A model generated the notes under the pieces. The model was not told the origin of the DNA. It searched no databases and saw nothing but the letters and a program-made list of their open reading frames with translations. Below are positions 24,988 through 34,203 of a DNA stretch of 64,000 bases, piece after piece. Each line of letters opens with the position of its first letter. Position 1 is the stretch's first letter. Both the position numbers and the translations under genes were made by a program. The stretch comes from Lasioglossum baleicum (taxonomy: Eukaryota; Arthropoda; Insecta; Hymenoptera; Halictidae). The stretch spans positions 434,001 through 498,000 of the forward strand of contig NW_027469122.1 in assembly GCF_051020765.1 (NCBI RefSeq), read 5' to 3'.

Positions 24988-27529
24988 GTTGCCGCTGCAG
25001 CGTCAGGATCTCGAATGATCTACTGTTCCAAATTTTGGGTTTATATACCCTTGGTTACGGTTGATCGCCTGTTCCGGTTCGGTGACCCGACCAATCAGGA
25101 TCGAGCTCGGATGAATTTATGTTTGTCATTGTTATGTTAACTTGCTGTTGAGTGCACGCATCTGGAAATAAATCGTTGAATTTGTTTGCCGTATATCAAA
25201 CTCTAGGGAAATGTTCCTGTTAGGAATACCTTATGAAAATGTTTCATTTTGGAATACGCCATGAAATATGTAGACAACATAAATTTACATCTTAAGATGT
25301 TTTCTTTCAATGACATAGGGAGTGGTATAGGTATGATGTTTAACCCACCGTCGGACGGAGCGGTTCTAGGAGATACATCATTCACTATTTTGTGCAGTGT
25401 GATACATCCTTAAGCGGCGAGAACCCCTGGCCACTAGTAGCTTAATGTAAATGCTGTAATGTTGATTAGTTTTACATATCAGAGACACATTGTATTAACC
25501 CTCATACGCTCCTCAAGAATATTTTCCTCAATCCGCGAGTTTGTTCGTAAGTCGGTCCGGATTGAGATCAGCTTGAGCCCAACGCTAGATTTCTAAAAAC
25601 CGCGCGGAAATTGCGTAACAGCAACGGAGGAAATTAAGGGGCCGCCACACCGCTTAGGGAAACTAAATTCCTCAATTTCGAACAAATTTCGGATCTTATG
25701 GTTAGGACAGAGACGGAACGATGCTAGCAGCCACTAGTGCGATAAAGATGGTACATTAGATAGAAGTCCAGACTTTGTAAACTCAAACGTCGAAAAAAAA
25801 CTTCTTTTTTATATTGATGTTCCCTGACACCCCCCCCCCCCGCGGAGAGGGGAAATTAGTTTAGATTGCCCCGAGGCCGACAAAACCCCCCGACCCGCTA
25901 GGTCATACCGGGAGTTTTGAGGGAATCAGAGTCAATCTCAGTCCTGAACTAAAAAGAGAGGAAATTCTGGTGGAGGACAGGCGCAAAGTTTAGTATTTTG
26001 ATCCTACCACCCCCGAGTAGGGTGTCATTTGAAAGAGCTCGGGAAGAGGTATTGAGCCTCATAGGCTAGGAGCGCCTCCGAGGTCATCCGAAGGGCGTAT
26101 AGCGTTTCTCGTAAATTAGAAAAGTTCTGTATGTATCTGGAGTCGCGAGGGCATTAGGATCTCGATCCCGAGGTCAGAGTGGAGGTGCCTTTGACTTTGA
26201 AACTTCTGACAAAGCCAAAGGTCTTGGAAATCTTTTTCAGATTTTCAAGGTCAAGGTCAAGGTCAAAGGTGCTGGCGGGAGCAGGAACCTCCCCCGAAGG
26301 TCGCCATATAAATTTGCGGTGTCGAGCGACAAAAAGTAGTGAAAAATGGCATAGAATAGGTTAATTTAGCAATTAAGGATTTAGGTTTTAGGCTGCGTGC
26401 GGATAGGAATAGTGTTAAACGGTTAGATTTAAGAGTGCGGTTTCAATGTTTCATATAGTTTGGATTGACATCTGTAAGGAAAAAATAAAATCCAGGTCAG
26501 GTTAATTTTTATTAAAATTGATTATAAAAAAAGGGACCACAATTACGATTATGAAATTTCGCGCGCGCCAAAGAACTGTGTTTACGGAACCTTTAAATGG
26601 ACACAAAATAAATGACCCCCGCCGATTATGAATACGAAATTTCGAAAAAAAAAATTTTCTGTAAATGTTACGCGTTACACTTGTGTTATATGATTACGAA
26701 ATATTGCAAAAAAATCGATTGTCACGATAAAATTTTGGTAACAAAGGCGATCTAGATTGGGCGCCGAAAAAAGAAGGTTCGAGAAGAAGTATCAAAAGCT
26801 CTCATGATTTATTTAAACATATTTCAACGAATTGCAGCAATGTATTACGTCATTTGTAATGAAAGATTATTTGATGTTATAGGATCGGATTTTTCCAAGA
26901 TCCCTGTTTCTGATCACAGACACTCTGTTAAACTGAAGCACTTCAATTTAGCATGCACTATTTCATATATTGGATGATTGCAAAAGCTCATACTCAATTT
27001 ACCTCGTGAACTTGTCTGAAACTAAACGTGCAACTTCTACGGAAAAGGAAATCACAGGTTGTAAAATGTTCGGAGACAATTATAGAAAACAGAGTTACAG
27101 ACTATATAATTGATTAATAAAACTGTTATTTATCCCAAATAGGGTACGAACTTTTGCAAACACATTACTAATACATTACGTTTAGTAATACGTTATTGGC
27201 TAACGATTGAAGGCTGTTAAAGGATCTGGTAAAGAATCATTGGTCATGGACTTTAGAAAATGACGAAAAGATATTATATCTTAAATATAAACATATTATT
27301 AATATATTCAACGAAAAATATCCTGCATCGCTTATGGGAAGCAGTAGTTAGATTTTTAAAAAAATACTGTCCACACTTGGACATCAGTCAATTATACATA
27401 TAGGGGAAAATTATAACAAGATTTTCTTGTGGTCAAACAATGGATTATATGTACTTACTTAGACTACATTATCCTAACAACTAGTCAATTCACTCATAAG
27501 AGCACGTCAAGATAAAATTGACTAACATC

Positions 27530-27964
27530 TTACATTCTAATACATCTACTACGCCTCGAAGTTATTGAACCCACGCTCGCCACACTCTGCACTGGATTTC
27601 GAGGAATTTTTCGAACCACTCCAGTTTTGGTTCTGTCGAAAGGAACAACTCTTCTCACCTGTGCAGGAATTATTAGATCCCTCTGTACAATCGTTCTCGG
27701 CTCATCCACAGCTTCCCCTAGAAAACGTTCATTCATTATCCGCATTGCACGTTGCTTATGATGCCTAGCGGTTTGTCTTAGGATCTTGTCCGCCCTACAG
27801 ACATTTAACCATTTCCGTGACACTTGAGCAGCGCAAAGCAGAGACTTAGGCTCCAACTGGCGTAGAATCAGCTGGGATATCTCCGGCGGGAGTTCAGAAA
27901 TGAAATCCAACTTGGCAGGTTCCTGTAGTCCTAGCGCACGCAGGAAAGACCTGAAGAACTCCAT
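27530..27964 (-). CDS. Small F-box protein, 144 aa (unit 10)
   Basis: Intact, with Leu14Gln (shared with unit 9), Lys36Gln inside the F-box and Val110Asp (shared with unit 12). Val110Asp comes from the A-to-T change that also opens a 67-codon frame on the opposite strand at 27,565; I regard that frame as chance. Confidence 0.7.
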   Translation of the reverse strand: MEFFRSFLRALGLQEPAKLDFISELPPEISQLILRQLEPKSLLCAAQVSRKWLNVCRADKILRQTARHHKQRAMRIMNERFLGEAVDEPRTIVQRDLIIPAQVRRVVPFDRTKTGVVRKIPRNPVQSVASVGSITSRRSRCIRM

Positions 27965-29807
27965 GTTGCCGCTGCAGCGTCAGGATCTCGAATGATCTAC
28001 TGTTCCAAATTTTGGGTTTATATACCCTTGGTTACGGTTGATCGCCTGTTCCGGTTCGGTGACCCGACCAATCAGGATCGAGCTCGGATGAATTTATGTT
28101 TGTCATTGTTATGTTAACTTGCTGTTGAGTGCACGCATCTGGAAATAAATCGTTGAATTTGTTTGCCGTATATCAAACTCTAGGGAAATGTTTCTGTTTG
28201 GAATACCTTATGAAAATGTTTCATTTTGGAATACGCCATGAAATATGTAGATAACATAAATTTACATCTTAAGATGTTTTCTTTCAATGACATAGGGAGT
28301 GGTATAGGTATGATGTTTAACCCACCGTCGGACGGAGCGGTTCTAGGAGATACATCATTCACTATTTTGAGCAGTGTGATACATCCTTAAGCGGCGCGAA
28401 CCCCTGGCCACTAGTAGCTTAATGTAAATGCTGTAATGTTGATTAGTTTTACATATCAGAGACACATTGTATTAACCCTCATACGCTCCTCAAGAATATT
28501 TTCCTCAATCCGCGAGTGGTTCGTAAGTCGGTCCGGATTGAGATCAGCTTGAGCCCAACGCTAGATTTCTAAAAACCGCGCGGAAATTGCGTAACAGCAA
28601 CGGAGGAAATTAAGGGGCCGCCACACCGCTTAGGGAAACTAAATTCCTCAATTTCGAACAAATTTCGGATCTTATGGTTAGGACAGAGACGGAACGATGC
28701 TAGCAGCCACTAGTGCGATAAAGATGGTACATTAGATAGAAGTCCAGACTTTGTAAACTCAAACGTCGAAAAAAAACTTCTTTTTTATATTGATGTTCCC
28801 TGACACCCCCCCCCCCCCCCGCGGAGAGGGGAAATTAGTTTAGATTGCCCCGAGGCCGACAAAATCCCCCGACCCGCTAGGTCATACCGGGAGTTTTGAG
28901 GGAATCAGAGTCAATCTCAGTCCTGAACTAAAAAGAGAGGAAATTCTGGTGGAGGACCGGCGCAAAGTTTAGTATTTTGTTCCTACCACCCCCGAGTAGG
29001 GTGTCATTTGAAAGAGCTCGGGAAGAGGTATTGAGCCTCATAGGCTAGGAGCGCCTCCGAGGTCATCCGAAGGGCGTATAGCGTTTCTCGTAAATTAGAA
29101 AAGTTCTGTATGTATTTGGAGTCGCGAGGGCATTAGGATCTCGATCCCGAGGTCAGAGTGGAGGTGCCTTTGACTTTGAAAATTCTGACAAAGCCAAAGG
29201 TATTGGAAATCTTTTTCAGATATTCAAGGTCAAGGTCAAGGTCAAAGGTGCAGGCGGGATCAGGAACCTCCCCCGAAGGTCGCCATATAAATTTGCGGTG
29301 TCGAGCGACAAAAAGTAGTGAAAAATGGCATAGAATAGGTTAATTTAGCAATTAAGGATTTAGGTTTTAGGCTGCGTGCGGATAGGAATAGTGTTAAACG
29401 GTTAGATTTAAGAGTGCGGTTTCAATGTTTCATATAGTTTGGATTGACATCTGTAAGGAAAAAATAAAATCCAGGTCAGGTTAATTTTTATTAAAATTGA
29501 TTATAAAAAAAGGGACCACAATTACGATTATGAAATTTCGCGCGCGCCAAAGAACTGTGTTTACGGAACCTTTAAATGGACACAAAATAAATGACCCCCG
29601 CCGATTATGAATACGAAATTTCGAAAAAAAAATTTTTCTGTAAATGTTACGCGTTACACTTGTGTTATGTGATTACGAAATATTGCAAAAAATCGATTGT
29701 CACGATAAAATTTTGGTAACAAAGGCGATCTAGATTGGGCGCCGAAAAAAGAAGGTTCGAGAAGAAGTATCAAAAGCTCTCATGATTTATTTAAACATAT
29801 TTCAACG

Positions 29808-30221
29808 TGTTTGAGATCGGACCGATGAACTAGGATCGCGAGTGGGTGGAAGAAATGCACACTGTAGTAACCTCACGATGAAGCATATATTGACGTAAAT
29901 GTATGACACGGTATAAATGTCTGTGGCGAATAACTGAATCGACAAGAAACGGTGGATGACGAGTAGCACTGTGGAAATCCCGAGTTCAAGATCGACGGTT
30001 CAGTTGCGTAACTGTGAAATTGTATAGCGCGTTATTGATGTGTACACGTATGCCGTGGTACCAAAAACGACTGTCTACATCGATGTCGTCCGACCGTTAC
30101 CGTCGTCTCATGCCCGAAATCACCTGTTCATTGCGCGTGGTGGGGACGCTGAGACGACGGTAACCGACGCTTGTCGAGACGCCGGTTCGGCGGATCGGCT
30201 CTGTGACGGGTGGCCGGAACA
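29808..30221 (-). repeat. 3' LTR of the BEL-like element (by element sense)
   Basis: 414 bp, flanked outside by the target duplication CAACG (29,803-29,807). The long minus-strand ORF of the element ends about 94 bp inside it, at 30,128. Confidence 0.9.
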
Positions 30222-32338
30222 TTACTCCCCCCCTTGCCGAGACATAGTCTCGGCAAGAGACGCGGGGTTATTGAATATAGCGAGCGACAGTACGACAACG
30301 GAGGTACGAGGTGGAGGCGCGAGAGCACACGAGCTGAGGTATGAGAGCGCAAGGCCGCGAGCGCTGAAGCTTGGTAGCGAGATAGAGGCGGCGCAAGATT
30401 GCATGAGCGGAGACGCGAAAGCGCACGAGCGGAGGCACGATGACGGAGTCGCGTGAGCGCGCGAACGGAGGCACAAGATCGTAAGAGCTGGTGAGCGTAG
30501 GCGCGAAAGCGGAGGCACGAGAGCGCAAGATCGCGAGCGCTGAAGCTTGGTAGCGAGATGGCGGCGGCGCAAGAGTGTATGAGCGGAGGCGCGTGAGCGA
30601 GGGCACGAATGCGCACGAGCGGAGGCGCGAAAGTGCGCGAGCATAGGGGTAAGCGCACAAGCGGAGAAGCAGTAGCGCACAAGCGGAGGTGCGAGAGCTC
30701 GAAAGCGGAGGCGAGACAGCGCACAAGCGGAGGTGCGGGAGCATGGAAGCGGAGTGGAGGCGCAAGAGCAATCGAGCGGACACGCGGAAGCGAAGACGCG
30801 AGAGCGCGCGATCGGAGGCACGAAAGCGCATCTGCGGAGGCACGAGAGCGTACAAGCGGAGGTGCGAGAGCACCAGAGCGGAGGGTGACAGTGCAAGAGC
30901 GCAGGAGTGAAGGCGCGAGAGAGTCGGCGCGAGAGCGAAGGCGCGACAACACATGAACGGAGGCGCATGAGCGGAGGCGCAAGATCCCACAAGCGGAGGT
31001 GCGAGAATTCGAAAGCGGAGGCGCGCTGGCGCGCGAGCGGAGGCGTGAAGACGCACGAGCACAAGTGTAAGAGCGCACAAGCGGAGGCGCGTCAGCGCAC
31101 GAGAGTGGAGGCGCGTCAGCGCTCGAGAGGGGAGGCGAGTGAGCGCACGAGAGCGGAAGCGCGTGACCATACGAGAGCTGAAGCGCGTGACCGTACGAGA
31201 GCGCAGGCGCGTGGGTGCACGAGAGCAGAAGCGCGTGACCGTACGAGAGCGGAAGCGCGTGGGCGCACGAGAGAGGAGACGCGCCAGCGCACGAGAGCGG
31301 AGGCGCGTCAGCGCACGAGAGTGGAAGCGCGTGACCGCACGAGAGTGGAAGCGCGTGGGCGCACGAGAGCGGAGGCGCGTCAGGGCACGAGGGTGGAAGC
31401 GCGTGACTGCACGAGAGTGGAAGCGCGTGGGCGCACGAGAGCGGACGCGCGTGACCGTACGAGAGCGGAAGCGCGTGACCGTACGAGAGCGCAGGCGCGT
31501 GGGTGCACGAGAGCGGAAGCGCGTGACCGTACGAGAGCGGAAGCGCGTGGGCGCACGAGAGAGGAGACGCGACAGCGCACGAGAGCGGAGGCGCGTCAGC
31601 GCACGAGAGTGGAAGCGCGTGGGCGCACGAGAGTGCAGGCGCGTGGGCGCACGAGAGCATAAGCGCGAAGACACGATCTCGCGTGAGCGCGAGCGCGGAG
31701 GCGCGACAGCGCAAGAGCGGAGGCGCAAGAGTGCGAGAGCGTAGGCGGAAACGATGCGAGCCAAGACATGAGCCTGGTGGTCGTTCCCCGCTGGCGGCGA
31801 TGACATCGGACGACGCAGTAATACCCTTGGGCGACACTGGAGTGACCTGATGAGCGGCTACGGATGATGGCTCGTTTGGAGGTGCTGACTCCATGGATGT
31901 TGATGCGGGGGTGACGTTGGATGCTCCGTGCTGCGACGTAGGTTGTAGCGAATGAGCGCTGGACAGTCGCGGCTTCTGCGTTGTCGCGACAGATTTTGAG
32001 TCGAAGCTCGACTCATTGTTCGAGTCGGATGCGCGGGTTGAGAGCTCCTTGAGCATGGTGCGAAGAGCGTCGTCAGTGTCGAGGACCAGTGTCTCGCACT
32101 CATCACGCAGATTCCGGACGAAATAGTCATCGGTTCGTTCATCGGCAGTACATATCTTGAGGAGTTGTGCATGGTTCGCACGGAAGTCGTCCCAGTTGCG
32201 AACGACTGCATCCGAACGTGCCTGGATGTAGGCCTCAGTGAGGTTGGCCATTCCCTTTTTTTTCGCAGTAGCTACAGCCCTGCCGATGAGCGTATACAGT
32301 TCGAATTGCAGGTAGAACAACGATTTGGCCGTTGACAT
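30128..32338 (-). CDS. Gag-like ORF fused to a repetitive tail, 736 codons
   Basis: Residues 1 to ~105 resemble the N-terminus of BEL/Pao Gag: a basic helix, then Trp49, Phe52, Asn-His 55-56 and an acidic Asp-Asp-Tyr-Phe at 70-73. Residues ~106 to 190 are Ser/Pro-rich. From ~220 on the frame runs through minisatellite: about 24 copies of an 8-residue unit of the type LSCAHALP (roughly residues 223 to 414), then degenerate Arg/Ser/Leu/Pro repeats, ending inside the 3' LTR. The start ATG has A at -3. No zinc knuckle is seen. The Gag-like part may be a real product; the tail may be translated only because the repeat length is a multiple of three. Confidence 0.55.
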   Translation of the reverse strand: MSTAKSLFYLQFELYTLIGRAVATAKKKGMANLTEAYIQARSDAVVRNWDDFRANHAQLLKICTADERTDDYFVRNLRDECETLVLDTDDALRTMLKELSTRASDSNNESSFDSKSVATTQKPRLSSAHSLQPTSQHGASNVTPASTSMESAPPNEPSSVAAHQVTPVSPKGITASSDVIAASGERPPGSCLGSHRFRLRSRTLAPPLLRCRASALALTRDRVFALMLSCAHAPALSCAHALPLSCADAPPLSCAVASPLSCAHALPLSYGHALPLSCTHAPALSYGHALPLSYGHARPLSCAHALPLSCSHALPPSCPDAPPLSCAHALPLSCGHALPLSCADAPPLSCAGASPLSCAHALPLSYGHALLLSCTHAPALSYGHALQLSYGHALPLSCAHSPPLSSADAPPLSCADAPPLVRSYTCARASSRLRSRASAPPLSNSRTSACGILRLRSCASVHVLSRLRSRADSLAPSLLRSCTVTLRSGALAPPLVRSRASADALSCLRSRALASSLPRVRSIALAPPLRFHAPAPPLVRCLASAFELSHLRLCATASPLVRLPLCSRTFAPPLVRIRALAHAPPLIHSCAAAISLPSFSARDLALSCLRFRAYAHQLLRSCASVRALTRLRHRASARALSRLRSCNLAPPLSRYQASALAALRSHTSARVLSRLHLVPPLSYCRSLYSITPRLLPRLCLGKGGSNVPATRHRADPPNRRLDKRRLPSSQRPHHAQ
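30222..30236 (-). other. Polypurine tract of the BEL-like element
   Basis: On the minus strand a run AAGGGGGGGAG plus TAA ends directly at the TG of the 3' LTR. This is the expected primer for plus-strand DNA synthesis. Confidence 0.7.
30233..30257. other. Perfect 11 bp hairpin abutting the polypurine tract
   Basis: CTTGCCGAGAC, a 3 nt loop ATA, then GTCTCGGCAAG. The stem is GC-rich and overlaps the first bases of the PPT, so in the RNA it would sit immediately upstream of the plus-strand primer. Confidence 0.8.
31097..31672 (-). repeat. 24 bp minisatellite, 24 copies, inside the BEL-like element
   Basis: The plus-strand unit is GCACGAGAGCGGAAGCGCGT plus four variable bases, with starts every 24 bases from 31,097. 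A 12-unit (288 bp) higher-order repeat is visible: the block from 31,193 recurs at 31,481 with few changes. Flanking sequence (30,260-31,096 and 31,673-31,740) holds related but irregular CGAGAGCG-type repeats, including a ~176 bp duplication (about 30,361 and 30,537). Confidence 0.9.
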
Positions 32339-32567
32339 TTTGAACCTGCGGTGGCGGGAACGAGCGGGAGGTCACGCGGGATGCGAACGCGACACAAACA
32401 GTACACAGGCGAGCGGGCGCGAACGGTCACAGAATGGTTCAAATATAATGGCCGTTGACTGTACTTGACATGTAACGGCGTACACGAATCCACTGCAGCG
32501 GTTTCACGACGGTCACTACGTTCACCCACTAGTGATCTCAGATCGATATATTGAAGCCGCCGATCTA
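32339..32567 (-). other. Leader of the BEL-like element
   Basis: This is the 229 bp between the primer site and the Gag-like ATG. I see no gene or obvious signal in it. Confidence 0.6.
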
Positions 32568-32584
32568 TCCGGCTCGAAGGACCA
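32568..32584 (-). other. Primer binding site, tRNA-Tyr type
   Basis: On the minus strand, 5 nt after the LTR end, the sequence is TGGTCCTTCGAGCCGGA. This is complementary to the 3' end of insect tRNA-Tyr, including its CCA. The 17 nt match fixes the orientation of the element. Confidence 0.8.
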
Positions 32585-32589
32585 AAAAA

Positions 32590-33003
32590 TGTTTGAGATC
32601 GGACCGATGAACTAGGATCGCGAGTGGGTGGAAGAAATGCACACTGTAGTAACCTCACGATGAAGCATATATTGACGTAAATGTATGACACGGTATAAAT
32701 GTCTGTGGCGAATAACTGAATCGACAAGAAACGGTGGATGACGAGTAGCACTGTGGAAATCCCGAGTTCAAGATCGACGGTTCAGTTGCGTAACTGTGAA
32801 ATTGTATAGCGCGTTATTGATGTGTACACGTATGCCGTGGTACCAAAAACGACTGTCTACATCGATGTCGTCCGACCGTTACCGTCGTCTCATGCCCGAA
32901 ATCACCTGTTCATTGCGCGTGGTGGGGACGCTGAGACGACGGTAACCGACGCTTGTCGAGACGCCGGTTCGGCGGATCGGCTCTGTGACGGGTGGCCGGA
33001 ACA
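32590..33003 (-). repeat. 5' LTR of the BEL-like element (by element sense)
   Basis: 414 bp. On the sense strand it starts TGTTCCGGCC and ends CTCAAACA. By eye it is base-for-base the same as the LTR at 29,808-30,221. No clear minus-strand TATA or AATAAA was found. Confidence 0.9.
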
Positions 33004-33708
33004 CAACGAATTGCAGCAATGTAGTACGTCATTTGTAATGAAAGATTATTTGATGTTATAGGATCGGATTTTTCCAAGATCCCTGTTTCTGATCACAGAC
33101 ACTCTGTTAAACTGAAGCACTTCAATTTAACATGCACTATTTCATATATTGGATGATTGCAAAAGCTCATACTCAATTTACCTCGTGAACTTGTCTGAAA
33201 CTAAACGTGCAACTTCTACGGAAAAGGAAATCACAGGTTGTAAAATGTTCGGAGACAATTATAGAAAACAGAGTTACAGACTATATAATTGATTAATAAA
33301 ACTGTTATTTATCCCAAATAGGGTACGAACTTTTGCAAACACATTACTAATACATTACGTTTAGTAATACATTATTGGCTAACGATTGAAGGCTGTTAAA
33401 GGATCTGGTAAAGAATCATTGGTCATGGACTTTAGAAAATGACGAAAAGATATTATATCTTAAATATAAACATATTATTAATATATTCAACGAAAAATAT
33501 CCTGCATCGCTTATGGGAAGCAGTAGTTAGATTTTTAAAAAAATACTGTCCACACTTGGACATCAGTCAATTATACATATAGGGGAAAATTCTAACAAGA
33601 TTTTCTTGTGATCAAACAATGGACTATATGTACTTACTTAGACTACATTATCCTAACAACTAGTCAATTCACTCATAAGAGCACGTCAAGATAAAATTGA
33701 CTAACATC

Positions 33709-34143
33709 TTACATTCTAATACATCTACTACGCCTCGAAGTTATTGAACCCACGCTCGCCACACTCTGCACTGGATTTCGAGGAATATTTCGAACCACTC
33801 CAGTTTTGGTTCTGACGAAAGGAACAACTCTTCTCACCTGTGCAGGAATTATTAGATCCCTCTGTACAATCGTTCTCGGCTCATCCACAGCTTCCCCTCG
33901 AAAACGTTCATTCATTATCCGCATTGCACGTTGCTTATGATGCCTAGCGGTTTGTCTTAGGATCTTGTCCGCCCTACATACATTTAACCATTTCCGTGAC
34001 ACTTGAGCAGCGCAAAGCAGAGACTTAGGCTCCAACTTGCGTAGAATCAGCTGGGATATCTCCGGCGGGAGTTCAGAAATGAAATCCAACTTGGCAGGTT
34101 CCAGTAGTCCTAGCGCACGGAGGAAAGACCTGAAGAACTCCAT
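33709..34143 (-). CDS. Small F-box protein, 144 aa (unit 11, unit interrupted by BEL-like element)
   Basis: Intact, with Leu82Arg (shared with unit 13) and Lys119Asn. The BEL-like insertion lies about 700 bp beyond the 3' end of the gene, so the coding region and promoter are not hit. The initiator is changed from TCATTC to TCATTA. Confidence 0.7.
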   Translation of the reverse strand: MEFFRSFLRALGLLEPAKLDFISELPPEISQLILRKLEPKSLLCAAQVSRKWLNVCRADKILRQTARHHKQRAMRIMNERFRGEAVDEPRTIVQRDLIIPAQVRRVVPFVRTKTGVVRNIPRNPVQSVASVGSITSRRSRCIRM

Positions 34144-34168
34144 GTTGCCGCTGCAGCGTCAGGATCTC

Positions 34169-34203
34169 TAATGATCTACTGTTCCAAATTTTGGGTTTAT
34201 ATA
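34169..34203 (-). promoter_or_regulatory. F-box promoter with altered initiator (unit 11; same in units 12 and 13)
   Basis: TATATAAA is unchanged, but the initiator reads TCATTA because the flanking text is CTCTAATGATC instead of CTCGAATGATC. The same change is in units 12 (about 37,144) and 13 (about 40,123), marking these three as a subgroup. It breaks the last consensus base (Y to A). Confidence 0.5.

Larger units (their letters stand above)
29808..33003 (-). mobile_element. Non-autonomous BEL/Pao-like LTR retrotransposon, 3,196 bp
   Basis: It is inserted in unit 11. It has two 414 bp LTRs that I read as identical, TG...CA ends, a CAACG target duplication (29,803-29,807 and 33,004-33,008), a primer site complementary to the 3' end of tRNA-Tyr next to the upstream LTR, and a polypurine tract next to the other. 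PBS, PPT and the Gag-like ORF all place the sense on the minus strand. Only the N-terminal Gag-like part resembles a known retroelement protein; there is no protease, RT, RNase H or integrase. The interior is mostly GC-rich minisatellite. Identical LTRs and a clean duplication point to a recent insertion, so the element probably moved with enzymes supplied in trans. Confidence 0.88.

Noticed and set aside
30907..31662. Long plus-strand Arg/Glu-rich ORFs in the BEL-like element
   Set aside because: They are by-products of the 24 bp repeat. The PBS, PPT and Gag-like domain all put the sense on the minus strand.
31097..31672. Regular short repeats as a possible CRISPR array
   Set aside because: The repeats are contiguous with no unique spacers and lie between LTRs of a eukaryotic retroelement.
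32694..32700. TATAAAT on the plus strand of the BEL-like LTR as its promoter
   Set aside because: It is on the antisense strand of the element as defined by PBS, PPT and Gag.
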